Notes: generated by a model from the sequence alone, not told the origin. A stretch of DNA of 64,000 nt from Thauera sp. GDN1 (GCF_029223545.1 NZ_CP097870.1:1674001-1738000); one strand, 5' to 3'; positions 43,834 through 56,482 are shown, counted from the first letter of the stretch. A program made the numbers and translations.

Positions 43834-45087
43834 TCAGGCCGCCAGGCCGCAGGCGACGCCCGACGACCACGCCCACTGGAAGTTGTAGCCGCCCAGATGC
43901 CCGGTGACGTCCATGACCTCGCCGACGAAATGCAGGCCGGGCACGCCGCGCGCTTCCATGGTCTTAGACGACAGCGCCCGCGTATCGACTCCGCCGAGAG
44001 TGACCTCGGCCTTCGCATAGCCCTGGGTGCCGGACGGGGTCAGCGCCCAGTCGGCCAGGCTGGCGGCGATGGCGCGCAGTTCGGCGTGGCGGAACTGGTT
44101 CACCGGCTTCGTCCACCCGTGGAGTTCGCACCAGGCATGGGCGAAGCGGCGCGGCAGGCGCTCGGCGAGCAGGTTGGGTAGCAAGGCCTTGTCGTGCGCA
44201 TGTTCGAGCAGCCAGGATTCGGCATCGATGCCGGGCAGCAGGTCGAGGTGCACCGGCTCCCAGTCCTTTTCCTCTTCCTTGTCGCGGTAGGCCTGCGCCT
44301 GCCAGTAGCTCGACACCTGCAGGATCGCCGGTCCGGAGAGGCCGCGGTGGGTGACCAGCGCCGCCTCGCGGAACACCGGCCCGCGGCAGTGCGCTTCCAC
44401 TTCCAGCGAGATGCCGGCGAGCGGAGCGAGGCGCGCCAGCGTCTCCGGCGGCAGCGTGAGCGGGACCAGCGCCGGCCGCGGCGCGACGACCGGGATGCCG
44501 AACTGCTCGGCGATGCGGTAGCCGAAGGGTGTGGCGCCGATCTTCGGGATCGCCAGGCCGCCGCTGGCGATCACCAGGCTCGATGCGGCGAAGTGCCCGC
44601 GGTCGGTCTCGATGGCGAAGCGCTCGCCCTCACCGTCGCCGGGGCGATGGCGGACCTGATGCACGGTCGCCGGCATCGCCCACTGCACGCCGCCGTCCTC
44701 GCATTCGGCGCGCAGCATGTCGATGATCCGTTGCGCGGAATCGTCGCAGAACAGCTGCCCCCAATCCCTTTCGTGGAAATCGATGCCGTGGCGCTGCACG
44801 AGCTCGATAAAATCGCGCGCCGTGTACCGCGACAGCGCCGAGCGCACGAAATGGGGATTGAGGCCGAGGTAGTTCTCGGGTCCGACGCGCCGGTTGGTGA
44901 AGTTGCAGCGCCCGCCGCCCGAGATGCGGATCTTCTCGGCCAGGCGGGTGGCGTGGTCCACCAGCAGCACGCTGCGTCCGCGCTGGCCGGCGGTGGCGGC
45001 GCACATCATCCCGGCGGCGCCGGCGCCGATGATGACGACATCGAAACGACGGCCGCCCGTCGGCGCGGCAGGCGCGAAGGCGTGCAT
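43834..45087 (-). CDS. FAD/NAD(P)-dependent oxidoreductase, BaiN/HI0933 family
   Basis: The protein has 417 residues. The N-terminal FAD motif VVIIGAGAAGMMCA is followed by KIRISGGGRCNFTN, diagnostic of this flavoprotein family. The C-terminus has GEVMDVTGHLGGYNFQWAWSSG. The reaction is unknown in most members. The ATG at 45087 is chosen; the long frame upstream to 48306 is antisense to the DUF748 gene. The latter diverges from it. Confidence 0.9.
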   Translation of the reverse strand: MHAFAPAAPTGGRRFDVVIIGAGAAGMMCAATAGQRGRSVLLVDHATRLAEKIRISGGGRCNFTNRRVGPENYLGLNPHFVRSALSRYTARDFIELVQRHGIDFHERDWGQLFCDDSAQRIIDMLRAECEDGGVQWAMPATVHQVRHRPGDGEGERFAIETDRGHFAASSLVIASGGLAIPKIGATPFGYRIAEQFGIPVVAPRPALVPLTLPPETLARLAPLAGISLEVEAHCRGPVFREAALVTHRGLSGPAILQVSSYWQAQAYRDKEEEKDWEPVHLDLLPGIDAESWLLEHAHDKALLPNLLAERLPRRFAHAWCELHGWTKPVNQFRHAELRAIAASLADWALTPSGTQGYAKAEVTLGGVDTRALSSKTMEARGVPGLHFVGEVMDVTGHLGGYNFQWAWSSGVACGLAA

Positions 45088-45225
45088 CACGTGCTTACCT
45101 GTACGGGGAAAGCGGCGCAGAATACGCCCTATGCCGCAACGCGGCAATCCACGAGCCCGTGCGCATGCGGATGCGCCCGTGCTCGGACGGGATAATAAGA
45201 ATGAATCTTCTCCTTGGAGTTTCCT

Positions 45226-48200
45226 ATGTCTGATACCACGACCGACTCGACCACAGTGCCGCCGCGGCGCAAGGGGGTCCGTCGGGCACTGTGGACCGCG
45301 GGAACGCTGCTGGCGCTGTCGGCAGTGGGCTACCTCGCGACGCCGCCTGTGGCGCGGCACTATGCACAGAAGTATCTCGGCGAGATCCTCGGTCGCGAAG
45401 TCAGCATCGAGCGCGTTCTCATCAACCCGTTCCGGCTGACCGCCGAGGTCGGCGGCCTGCGGGTCATGGCGGCGGACGGCAGCGGCGAGGCGCTGTCCTT
45501 CGACGCGCTGCGTGCCAACCTCGAGATCGAGTCGGTCGTGCGCAAGGGCATCGTGCTCCACGAGCTCGCGCTGGAAGCGCCGCGCGTCAAGCTGGCGCTC
45601 GAGGAGGGCGGCCGGCACAACTGGAGCGACGTGGTCGAGCGCATCAAGGCGCTCGGTGGCGACGCACCGGCCGAGGAATCGGCCCCGCTGCAGTTCTCGG
45701 TGGGGAACATCCGCATCAGCGGCGGCCAAATCGAGGTCGAGGACAAGCCGCGCGGCCTGCGCCACGAGCTCAGCGAGATCGGCCTCGGTGTGCCCTTCGT
45801 CTCCAACCTGCCGGTCAAGGTCGATGTCTTCGTGCAGCCCTCGCTGAGCGCGAAGCTCAATGGCGACCCGCTGCTGCTCAATGCCCGCACCAAGCCCTTC
45901 GCCGAGACGCACGAGACCATTCTCGACGTCGCCCTCAAGCAGTTCGACCTCGCGCCCTGGGTGGCCTACCTGCCGATCGAGCCGCGCTTCAAGCTGCCCT
46001 CGGCGCTGCTGACCACCAATCTCGAGCTGTCCTTCAGCCAGCCGGCCGATGCGCCGCCGGTGGTCGCGCTGCGCGGCCCGCTGCAGATCGACCAGCTCGA
46101 GCTGCAGGATCGGGCGGGTGCGCCGGTCGCGAAGGTCGCCGAGCTCGAACTCGAGTTCGCCGACGTGCAGCCGCTGATCGGGCGCTGGCATTTCACCCGC
46201 CTGCGCCTGGCGAAGCCGGAAGTGGACCTGGTGATGCTGAAGGACGGCGGTCTGAACCTCATGGACCTGCTGCTGCCGCCGGACAAGGCCGCCGCCGCGA
46301 AGGCGCCCGCGAAGCCGGCACCGGCCGCGGCCGCGCCGAAGACCGGGGGCGCAGCGACAGAACCCGAAGCGCCGGCGGCCGGCACGGAGGCTGCAGCCGC
46401 TGCGGCGCCCGCGTCCAGCTCCGCTCAGCCCGACTTCCTGCTGGCGCTGGCGCGCATCCGCGACGGCGTGATCCGCCTCGAGGATCGCACCCTCGCCGAA
46501 CCCTTCCGCGCCCGCATCGAGGCGATCAACCTCGACATGCGCGACCTCGCCAACGTCGGCGAGCTCCCGGCCGAGATCCGGCTCGACTACGTCAGCGACG
46601 CCGGCGAGAAGTTCGTCCATGAGGACGTGCTGCGCCTGTCGCCCTTCCAGTTCTCGGGCAACCTGCAGTTCGAGGCCATCAAGCTCGCGCGCTACGCGCC
46701 CTACCTGAGCCAGGCCCTGCCGGGCGGCGCGATCAGCGATGGCGCGCTGACCGGGGCGCTGCAGTACCGCGTCACGCTCGGCGACAAGGGTGAGCCGAAG
46801 ATCGAGCTCAACGCCGAGGCCCTCGCGCTGCGCGATTTCGCGCTGATGCTCAAGGGCGCCAAGGCGCCGGCGATCAAGGTGCCGGCGCTCGACCTGCGCT
46901 CGGCGACGGTCGATATCGCCGGCCGCAACGTCCGCGTCGGCGGGCTGGATCTCAGGGGCGCCGAGGTTTCCGCGGTGCGCCTCAAGGATGGCAGCTTCGA
47001 CCTGGTGAAGGCACTGGTGCCGTCCCCGACCCCCGCGGCCAAGGGCGCGCGCGGCGCCAAGGCGGCGAAGGAGGGCGGCGACTGGGTGATCGCAGTCGAC
47101 AAGCTGGCGCTGAAGGCCGCGTCGGTGCGTCTGGAGGACCGCGGTGTCAGGCGTCCGGTGGTCACGACCGTGGACAACATCGACTTCGAGCTCGATGGCT
47201 TCTCCACCGCCAAGGGCGCCCCGCTGCAGTTCAAGCTCGATTCGCGCTTCAACAAGCGCGGGAAGATCGCGGCCACCGGGCCGCTGACGCTGGAGCCGCT
47301 GAAGGCCGACCTGCGCCTCGACCTGCGCAACGTCGACCTGCTGCCGCTGCAGCCCTATGTGCTCGAACAGACGAAGATCGCGATCTCGCGCGGCAACGTC
47401 ACCACCCAGGGCCGGCTGAACCTGCAGACCGGGCGTCGCGGCCAGGTGCTCGCGCGCTTCAACGGCGACGTCGGCGTGGCCAACTTCGCCTCGGTCGACC
47501 GCCTCAACGCCACCGATTTCCTGCGCTGGCGCACCCTGCGCGTGGGCGGCATCGATGCTCGCCTGGAGCCGTTCGCGCTCGCCATCAAGCGCGTCGCGCT
47601 CGATGATTTCTATACGCGGCTGATCCTCGACGACCAGGGCCGGCTGAACCTGCGCGAGATCGGCGGCCTCAGCGGCGAGGAGCCGCCTGCGCCGCCGCCG
47701 AAGGCGGCCGCGCCGGTGGCGCTCGGCGGCGAAGCCAGCCCGATGGGCGAGCCGGCTCCTGCCGCGGAGGGCAAGCGCACGGTCGAGGTCGCGCCGCCGA
47801 CCACGCCGCCGCCGCCGATCCGCATCGACCGTGTCGAGATCAAGCGCGGCAACGTCGCCTTCAGCGACCGCTTCATCCGTCCGAATTACGACGCCAACCT
47901 CACCGACCTGGCGGGTACGCTCACCGGCTTCTCGACCTCGCCGGACACGATCGCCAAGCTCGACCTTGTCGGCAAGGTGGACAAGGCGGCGCCGCTCAGC
48001 ATCGTCGGCGAGTTCAACCCCTTCCGTCAGGACGCCCACCTCGACATCGTCGCCAAGGTCACCGACTTCGAGCTTACCGGCCTGTCGAGCTATTCCGGCA
48101 AGTACGTCGGCTATGGCATCGCCAAGGGCAAGCTGTCGGCCGAACTGAACTACAAGATCGAGGACCGCAAGCTCACCGCGACCAACCAGATCTTCCTCGA

Positions 48201-48993
48201 CCAGCTCACCTTCGGCGACAAGGTCGATAGTCCGGACGCGGTGAACCTGCCGGTGCAACTCGCGGTGTCGCTGCTGAAGAACCGCCGCGGTGAGATCGAC
48301 CTGCACCTGCCGGTCAGCGGCACGCTCGACGACCCCGAGTTCAGCATCTTCGGCCTGGTGCTGAAGATGTTCTTCAACCTCATCGGCAAGGCCATCACCT
48401 CGCCCTTCGCGCTGCTCGGCTCCGCGCTCGGCGGCAGCGGTGAGGAACTGTCGCAGCTCGAGCTCGCCGCGGGCAGCGCGCGACCGGGCGAGGCGCAGCA
48501 GGGGAAGCTGAAGACGCTCGCCGAGGCGCTGATCGACCGTCCGACGCTCAAGCTCGACATCACCGGCCGCGCCGATCCCGCGACCGACCTCGACGGCCTG
48601 CGCCAGGCCGCACTCGACAACGCGGTGCGCGCGCAGAAGCTGAAGGCGATGATCGCCCGCGGCGAGGACGCGCCCTCGCTCGAGGAGATCGAGGTCGGGG
48701 CCGAGGAGTATCCCGCGCTGCTCGAGAAGGCCTACAAGGCCGCCGACTTCAAGAAGCCGCGCAACCTGATCGGCCTCGCCAAGGACATCCCGGGGCCGGA
48801 GATGGAGGCGTTGATGCGCGCCAACGTCAAGGTCGGCGACGCCGAACTGCGCGCGCTCGCCCAGCAGCGCGCGCAGGCGGTGCGCGAGTGGCTGGCGGGC
48901 GAGGGCGGCGTGCCCGGCGAGCGCATCTTCGTGCTCGAGCCCAAGGTCGAAGCGCTCGGCGAAGGCGGACAGGTGCAGTTCTCGCTGCGCTGA
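45226..48993 (+). CDS. DUF748 / AsmA-like large envelope protein
   Basis: The protein has 1255 residues. One N-terminal membrane helix (LWTAGTLLALSAVGYLA) leads into a long repeat-like beta-rich body typical of DUF748/AsmA proteins. Alanine/proline-rich linkers lie at about 350-400 and 825-865. The C-terminal 170 residues (RPTLKLDITGRADPATD, ALAQQRAQAVREWLAGEGG) resemble an OmpA-like peptidoglycan-binding region. Such proteins span the periplasm and may handle lipid transport or envelope integrity. TTGGAG precedes the ATG at 45226. Confidence 0.85.
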   Translation: MSDTTTDSTTVPPRRKGVRRALWTAGTLLALSAVGYLATPPVARHYAQKYLGEILGREVSIERVLINPFRLTAEVGGLRVMAADGSGEALSFDALRANLEIESVVRKGIVLHELALEAPRVKLALEEGGRHNWSDVVERIKALGGDAPAEESAPLQFSVGNIRISGGQIEVEDKPRGLRHELSEIGLGVPFVSNLPVKVDVFVQPSLSAKLNGDPLLLNARTKPFAETHETILDVALKQFDLAPWVAYLPIEPRFKLPSALLTTNLELSFSQPADAPPVVALRGPLQIDQLELQDRAGAPVAKVAELELEFADVQPLIGRWHFTRLRLAKPEVDLVMLKDGGLNLMDLLLPPDKAAAAKAPAKPAPAAAAPKTGGAATEPEAPAAGTEAAAAAAPASSSAQPDFLLALARIRDGVIRLEDRTLAEPFRARIEAINLDMRDLANVGELPAEIRLDYVSDAGEKFVHEDVLRLSPFQFSGNLQFEAIKLARYAPYLSQALPGGAISDGALTGALQYRVTLGDKGEPKIELNAEALALRDFALMLKGAKAPAIKVPALDLRSATVDIAGRNVRVGGLDLRGAEVSAVRLKDGSFDLVKALVPSPTPAAKGARGAKAAKEGGDWVIAVDKLALKAASVRLEDRGVRRPVVTTVDNIDFELDGFSTAKGAPLQFKLDSRFNKRGKIAATGPLTLEPLKADLRLDLRNVDLLPLQPYVLEQTKIAISRGNVTTQGRLNLQTGRRGQVLARFNGDVGVANFASVDRLNATDFLRWRTLRVGGIDARLEPFALAIKRVALDDFYTRLILDDQGRLNLREIGGLSGEEPPAPPPKAAAPVALGGEASPMGEPAPAAEGKRTVEVAPPTTPPPPIRIDRVEIKRGNVAFSDRFIRPNYDANLTDLAGTLTGFSTSPDTIAKLDLVGKVDKAAPLSIVGEFNPFRQDAHLDIVAKVTDFELTGLSSYSGKYVGYGIAKGKLSAELNYKIEDRKLTATNQIFLDQLTFGDKVDSPDAVNLPVQLAVSLLKNRRGEIDLHLPVSGTLDDPEFSIFGLVLKMFFNLIGKAITSPFALLGSALGGSGEELSQLELAAGSARPGEAQQGKLKTLAEALIDRPTLKLDITGRADPATDLDGLRQAALDNAVRAQKLKAMIARGEDAPSLEEIEVGAEEYPALLEKAYKAADFKKPRNLIGLAKDIPGPEMEALMRANVKVGDAELRALAQQRAQAVREWLAGEGGVPGERIFVLEPKVEALGEGGQVQFSLR

Positions 48994-49016
48994 GTGCTTC
49001 CGGCACGCACTGGATC

Positions 49017-49038
49017 GACGGGGGCTGCGGCCCCCGTC
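49017..49038 (+). terminator. Terminator after the DUF748 gene
   Basis: GACGGGGGC (49017-49025) pairs with GCCCCCGTC (49030-49038) around TGCG, then GCGCTTTCT. It ends the DUF748 transcript. Confidence 0.7.
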
Positions 49039-49048
49039 GCGCTTTCTA

Positions 49049-49233
49049 CGATGAGCCGACCGAGCGCTTCGGCCGCGTGCGCGTGTTCATGGACGTCGCG
49101 CGATCGAGCCCGGGCTGCGCTTCGACGACGCGATCCGCAACGCGCTCGGCCAGTACGGGGTGCCGCTGGTGCTGCTCGACGGCACGTCGATGCCGCAGGA
49201 AGCCGAGCTTCCCGAGGCGGTGCGTGAGCAGGC
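49049..49233 (+). pseudogene. Possible decayed coding fragment
   Basis: One phase reads YDEPTERFGRVRVFMDVA. After a one-base shift near 49097 another phase continues IEPGLRFDDAIRNALG and YGVPLVLLDGTSMPQ. The two look like consecutive parts of one protein, but no family is recognised and there is no start signal. It could be chance in GC-rich DNA. Confidence 0.25.
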
Positions 49234-49743
49234 TCACTGGCGGATCGGTTCGCCCAGGTTCAGGTTGCCGACGCCGTCCTTCCCCTTGATCAGGAACTTG
49301 CCCTCGGGCAGGCCGCCGCGGCAGGGCGCGAGGCGGCGCCCGTCGATCTCGGCCTTCGCCTGCGTGACGCCATCGACTGCGGGTGCGTAGGTCGTCGCGA
49401 CTTCGCCGTGGAAGTTGTACTTGAAGTCGCCGGTGAACCGGGCCTCGACGGTTGCGGTGCTGCCCTTGGCGTCGCACACCGCCCGGTAGTAGGTGTAGTA
49501 GGCGTCCTTGCTCCACTGCTGGTCGCGGCAGTTCGACAAGGTGCTGTCCGGATGGGCGAGCACGTCGTCGCTGGCCACCTTGCCGATGCACATGTGGAAG
49601 CTGGCGGTGTTCGCCGCGTTGCCGCCGGGCCCCGTGTTCATCAGCCACAGGCCGGGCATGCGGATCGGTGCATCGGCCGGGGTAGTCGTGGCGTGGGCGG
49701 TGGCAGTGGCGGCGATGAGAAGGACGGGAAGGAGGGCACGCAT
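49234..49743 (-). CDS. DUF3617 family secreted protein
   Basis: The protein has 169 residues. A signal peptide (LLPVLLIAATATAHA, cut near 18) precedes a DUF3617-like domain (MPGLWLMNTGPGG, CIGK, GEVATTYAP). Several cysteines could form disulfides in the periplasm. The function of the family is unknown. It is convergent with the DUF748 gene. Confidence 0.75.
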   Translation of the reverse strand: MRALLPVLLIAATATAHATTTPADAPIRMPGLWLMNTGPGGNAANTASFHMCIGKVASDDVLAHPDSTLSNCRDQQWSKDAYYTYYRAVCDAKGSTATVEARFTGDFKYNFHGEVATTYAPAVDGVTQAKAEIDGRRLAPCRGGLPEGKFLIKGKDGVGNLNLGEPIRQ

Positions 49744-49895
49744 GGACGTTTCCGGCAGAAGTTGGGAGTGGGACGTCTCACCATGGGCCGGCAGCGCCGG
49801 GTGCCATGTTGCGATCGTACTTCCGCGAGCTTACCGATGCGACAAGTTGTCGCACCTTGAGCAAGCGCAAAAAAGCGCCTGGCTGCATGTCGTCC

Positions 49896-50465
49896 TCAGA
49901 GCATCCCCATTTCCAGCCGTGCCGCCTCGCTCATCATCTCGCGGCTCCAGGGCGGATCCCACACCAGATTCACCTCGGCTTCGGCGACGCCGGGGATGGT
50001 CAGCAGCTTCTCGCGCGCCTCGTCGGCGATCAGCGTCCCCATGCCGCAGCCGGGGGCGGTGAGGGTCATGCTGACTGCGAGGCGGAAGCGCCCATCCGCC
50101 TGCGCTTCGGCGGTGCAGGCGTAGATCAGGCCGAGATTGACGATGTCGATCGGGATCTCCGGGTCGTAGCAGGTGGCCAGCTGCTCCCAGGCCGCCTGCT
50201 CGACACGCTCGGCGGTCTGCTCGCCGACCAGCGCCGCCGGCGGCGCGGCGGCGAGCTGCGGCTCGAGGCCGAGCGCGTCGGCATTGCGCTCGTCGATGCG
50301 GTACAGGTTGCCCCCGCTCATCACGGTGATCGAGCCGCCGAGGCGCTGGGTGACGAGGGCGTAGCTGCCTTCCTCCAGCGTCTCCGGCCGGCCCCAGGGC
50401 ACGCTCACCGCCGCGCAGTCGCGCTGCAGCACGCGGGATTCGGTTTCGCCGTAGTGGTCGCCCAT
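49896..50465 (-). CDS. sufT: Fe-S maturation protein SufT
   Basis: The protein has 189 residues. The C-terminal MIP18/DUF59 domain has CYDPEIPIDIVNLGLIY and the conserved TAPGCGMG, with ligand-type cysteines. It helps mature Fe-S proteins in systems that use SufU. It is the last gene of the SUF operon, 25 bp after sufU. Confidence 0.9.
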   Translation of the reverse strand: MGDHYGETESRVLQRDCAAVSVPWGRPETLEEGSYALVTQRLGGSITVMSGGNLYRIDERNADALGLEPQLAAAPPAALVGEQTAERVEQAAWEQLATCYDPEIPIDIVNLGLIYACTAEAQADGRFRLAVSMTLTAPGCGMGTLIADEAREKLLTIPGVAEAEVNLVWDPPWSREMMSEAARLEMGML

Positions 50466-50490
50466 GGTGGTGTTCTCCTCGATGGCTGTG

Positions 50491-50955
50491 CTATTCGGTG
50501 TGGGCGGTCTCGTGCTCGCCGCTCAGTGCGTTGTGCAGCGTGTGCCAGGCGAGCGTCGCGCACTTCACCCGCACCGGGAATTCCTTCACCCCGGCGAGCA
50601 CCTGCAGCTTGCCGAAGTCGCGCGCCGGCGCTGCGGCGTCCTGGGTGCCGGTGAGCAGCGCGTGCACGTCGCGGAACAGGGCCTCGACCTCCTCGACCGG
50701 CTTGCCCCTGACCGCCTCGGTCATCAGCGAGGCCGAGGCGGTGGAGATCGCGCAGCCGTGGCCGACGAAGCTCGCCTCGCGCACGATGCCGTCCTCGACC
50801 TGCAGATACACGGTGAGCTGGTCGCCGCACAATGGGTTGTGGCCGTCGGCGTGGTGGCTGGCGGCGGGCAGCGGGCGGTAGTTCCGCGGGTTGCGGTTGT
50901 GATCGAAGATCACTTCCTGGTACAGCTCGCGCAGCGAATCCTGCATGTCGTTCAT
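50491..50955 (-). CDS. sufU: Fe-S scaffold/sulfur-transfer protein SufU
   Basis: The protein has 154 residues. Three conserved cysteines lie in NPLCGDQ, GHGCAIST and VKCATLAW. In SUF systems it accepts sulfur from SufS and passes it to the SufBCD complex. The ATG at 50955 overlaps the sufS stop by 4 bp, so translation is coupled. A longer upstream frame lies within sufS. Confidence 0.93.
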   Translation of the reverse strand: MNDMQDSLRELYQEVIFDHNRNPRNYRPLPAASHHADGHNPLCGDQLTVYLQVEDGIVREASFVGHGCAISTASASLMTEAVRGKPVEEVEALFRDVHALLTGTQDAAAPARDFGKLQVLAGVKEFPVRVKCATLAWHTLHNALSGEHETAHTE

Positions 50956-52223
50956 GCGCCTCTCCCTGTGCCGCGGCGGGTGCCGAACAGGTCCTGGGCC
51001 TTGTGGATGGCCGCGACCAGCGCGTCGATGTCGGCCTCGCAGTTGTACAGCGCGAGCGAGGCGCGCGCCGTGCCCGGGATGCCGAAGCGCGTCATCAGCG
51101 GCATCGCGCAGTGGTGGCCGGCGCGGATCGCCACGCCTTCGGCGTCGAGGATGGTGCCGAGGTCGTGCGGGTGGATGCCGTCGACCAGGAAGGACAGGAT
51201 GCCGGCCTTGTCGCGCGCGGTGCCGACCAGGCGTACGCCGGGGATGGCCTGCAGCGCGCGGGTGCCGTATTCGAGCAGTGCGTGCTCGTGGGCCTGGATG
51301 CGGTCCATGCCCACGCCCTGCACGTAGTCGATCGCCGCCGCCAGGCCGATCGCGCCGGCGATGTTGGGCGTGCCGGCTTCGAAGCGCTGCGGCGGCGGGG
51401 CGAAGGTGGTCTTGTCGAAGGCCACGGTGCGGATCATGTCGCCGCCGCCCTGCCAGGGCGGCATGTGGCGCAGCAGCTCGGCGCGGCCGTAGAGTGCGCC
51501 GATGCCGGTCGGGGCATAGAGCTTGTGGCCGGAGAAGGCGTAGAAGTCGCAGCCGATCGCCTGCACGTCGACCGCCTGGTGGGCGACCGCCTGCGCGCCG
51601 TCGACCAGCACCACCGCGCCGACCTCGTGCGCGCGCCGGGTCATCTCGGCCACCGGATTCACCGTGCCGAGCGCGTTGGAGACGTGGGTGATCGCCAGCA
51701 GCCGGGTGCGCTCGCCGAGCAGGCCTTCGAAGGCTTCCATGTCGAGCTCGCCCTCGTCGCTCACCGGGATCACCTTGAGCACCGCGCCGGTCTGCTCGCA
51801 CACCAGCTGCCAGGGCACGATGTTGGAGTGGTGTTCCATCGTGCTCAGCAGGATCTCGTCGCCGGCGCTGAGCCGCGGCCGGCCCCAGCTCTGCGCCACC
51901 AGGTTGATCGCCTCGGTGGTGCCGCGGGTGAACACGATCTCGTCGACGCTCGCGGCATTGAGGAAGCGCTGCACGGTGGCGCGCGCGTCGTCGTAGAGCG
52001 CGGTGGCGTGTTGCGACAGCCAGTGCACGCCGCGGTGGATGTTGGCGTTGGACTCGCGGTAGAAGCGCGCCTCGGCCTCGATCACCGCCGCCGGCTTCTG
52101 CGTGGTGGCGCCGTTGTCGAGATAGGCCAGGCGGCGGCCGTTCACCGGCCGCGCCAGGATCGGAAAGTCGGCCGCGAGGTCCAGGAGCGGTGCATCCATG
52201 GCGGGTTCGCGCGGTGCGTTCAC
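50952..52223 (-). CDS. sufS: Cysteine desulfurase SufS
   Basis: The protein has 423 residues and is a fold-type I PLP enzyme. The PLP lysine lies in FSGHKLYAPTG and the sulfur-carrying cysteine in RAGHHCAMPL. It releases sulfur from cysteine as a persulfide for SufU. The start is GTG at 52223, coupled to the sufD stop, with GGAGG 7 bases upstream; the ATG at 52199 is the alternative. Confidence 0.95.
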   Translation of the reverse strand: MNAPREPAMDAPLLDLAADFPILARPVNGRRLAYLDNGATTQKPAAVIEAEARFYRESNANIHRGVHWLSQHATALYDDARATVQRFLNAASVDEIVFTRGTTEAINLVAQSWGRPRLSAGDEILLSTMEHHSNIVPWQLVCEQTGAVLKVIPVSDEGELDMEAFEGLLGERTRLLAITHVSNALGTVNPVAEMTRRAHEVGAVVLVDGAQAVAHQAVDVQAIGCDFYAFSGHKLYAPTGIGALYGRAELLRHMPPWQGGGDMIRTVAFDKTTFAPPPQRFEAGTPNIAGAIGLAAAIDYVQGVGMDRIQAHEHALLEYGTRALQAIPGVRLVGTARDKAGILSFLVDGIHPHDLGTILDAEGVAIRAGHHCAMPLMTRFGIPGTARASLALYNCEADIDALVAAIHKAQDLFGTRRGTGRGA

Positions 52224-53604
52224 AGCAGTTCCTCCAGTCGGGTGCCGCCGGGCAGGCGTTCGAGCAGGGCGGCGCGGCCGAGCGCACGCAGCGGGGTGTG
52301 GGCGATGCGCTCGAGCACCTCGGCGGCGAAGGCGTAGGTCAGCAGCTGGCGCGCGTGCGCGCTGTCGATGCCGCGGCTGCGCAGGTAGAAGAGGGCGTCC
52401 TCGTCGAGCTGGCCCACGGTGGCGCCGTGCGCGCACTTGACGTCGTCGGCGTAGATCTCCAGCTCGGGGCGGGCGTCCGCTTCGGCCAGCCTGGACAGCA
52501 GCAGGTTGTCGCAGCGCTGCATGGCGTCGGTGCGCTGGGCGTCCTGGGCGACCAGGATGCGGCCGGTGAATACGCCGCGCGCGCTGCCGTCGAGCAGGCC
52601 GCGGTAGAACTCGCGGCTGGTACCCTGCGGGCGGGCGTGGTCGATGCGGGTGTGGTGGTCGACATGGCGGCGGCCGTCGGCGTGATAAAGACCGTTCAAC
52701 AGCGCCTCGGCGCCTTCGCCGTCGAGCCGGGTGCGGATGTCGTTGCGCGCCAGGCGCGCGCCGAAGGACAGCGAGTGCGAGGCGAACACGGCGCCGCGCG
52801 CCTGCTCGGCCGAGAGGGCGGCGAGATGGATGGCCTCGGGCGCTTCCTCCTGCAGCTTCAGGTGCACGAGGTGGCTGTCCTGTGCGGCGAGGATGCGGGT
52901 GACCGCGGTGGTCAGCGTGCTGCCCGCGGCGCCGGCCGGGTAGTGCTCGACGATGGTCGCCTGTGCGCCGGCCTCGGACACGATCAGGTTGCGCAGGTGC
53001 TGGTCGGCAGCGCGCGCCGCGATGAAGACGAGATGGATCGGCGCCTCGACCACGCTGCCGCGCGCCAGGCGGATCCAGGCGCCGTCCGCGGCGAAGGCGG
53101 TGTTGAGCGCCTGGGGGGCTTCGCCGTCCGCAGCCGTGCCGAAGGCCGCCTCGACCGCATCGGGGGTCTCGGCGAGGGCGTCGGCGAGGCTGCCGACCCG
53201 CACGCCGGAAGGCAGGCTGCCAATTGCCGAGAGCGCCGGGGCAAAGCGGCCGTCGACGAAGACGAGCCAGTGGCCGTCGGCGGGACGGGCGTCGTCGTTG
53301 GCGGGCAAGCGCGCTACCACGGTGTCCTCCGCCCGAGTGTTCTCCGGTGATTGCGCCGCCCGGTAGCGCGCACGCAGGTCGGCCACGATTGCCTCGGGCG
53401 CTGCCGCCTCGCGTACCCCCAGTGCCTGCTGCTCCATGAAGGCGAGCGAGGTGTGGCGCCAGTTCTCGCGCCGCATCGTGGGCCAGCCTTCGTCGGCGAA
53501 GCGGGCGATCGCGTCCGCGCGCAGGCGGGCGAGCCAGGGAAGCTGCGCGCCGGGCAGGCCGGCGGCGGTGTCGCGCTGGCGGGCGAGCCAGAAGTCGGTT
53601 GCGC

Positions 53605-53608
<4 letters not shown>
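52220..53608 (-). CDS. sufD: SUF complex protein SufD
   Basis: The protein has 462 residues. The beta-helix core and C-terminal region match SufD, with YADDVKCAHGATVGQLDEDA and LFYLRSRGIDSAHARQLL. It partners SufB and SufC in Fe-S cluster assembly. It overlaps sufC by 4 bp upstream and sufS downstream. Confidence 0.94.
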
Positions 53609-54393
<785 letters not shown>

Positions 54394-54413
54394 ATTGATT
54401 CTCCAGTGGGTCC

Positions 54414-55888
<1,475 letters not shown>

Positions 55889-55892
<4 letters not shown>

Positions 55893-56449
55893 CGGATCTC
55901 CTGGTCGTCCGCGCGCGGGGCGGGGATGCAGGCGGCGGCCATGCGGCTGCCAAGGGTTGCGGGGCCGTGCAGGCGGTGGGCAGCGGGCTCGCCACCGGGG
56001 TCGGGGCCGCTGGGGGGGCGCAGCGCTCCAAAGGGCGAGCCGCTTGTCGGATGTACCATGTCGGCCACGGTGACCGACTGCAGAGCCTGGCGCACCACGC
56101 CGTTGATGCGCAGCCAGTTGTCGCGGATGCGGCATTCGCCTTCCATGCCGCACACGCCTGTGCTGGCGCTGCATTCGGTGAGGCCGAAGGGCTGGTCCTC
56201 GAGCGCGTCGATCACGTCGGCGACGCTGATCTGCGTCGGCGGGCGGCTGAGCAGATAGCCGCCGTGCGCGCCGCGCTGGCTGTTGACCAGGGCATGGCGG
56301 CCGAGCGTCTTGAGCACCTTGCTGACCGTCGGCAGCCCGAGGCCGAGCGCATCGGCCAGGCCGGCGGCGCTGTGCATGCGCTCCGGCGATCCCGCCATGT
56401 GGGCGAGGATCAGGGTGCCGTAGTCGGTGAGTTTGCTGATCCGCAACAT
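55889..56449 (-). CDS. sufR: Rrf2-family SUF regulator
   Basis: The protein has 186 residues. The Rrf2 winged helix ([39 protein letters not shown]) is followed by the likely cluster cysteines in [14 protein letters not shown]. It senses Fe-S status and controls the operon it heads. The last 45 residues are poorly conserved and proline-rich. The stop overlaps sufB. Confidence 0.9.
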
Positions 56450-56482
56450 GTCTGTCTGCCTGTCGGCTGTCGATGTGTATTA

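Noticed and set aside
43834..48306. 1490-residue minus-strand open frame
   Set aside because: Only its last 417 codons encode the BaiN-like flavoprotein. The rest is antisense to the DUF748 gene and has shadow composition.
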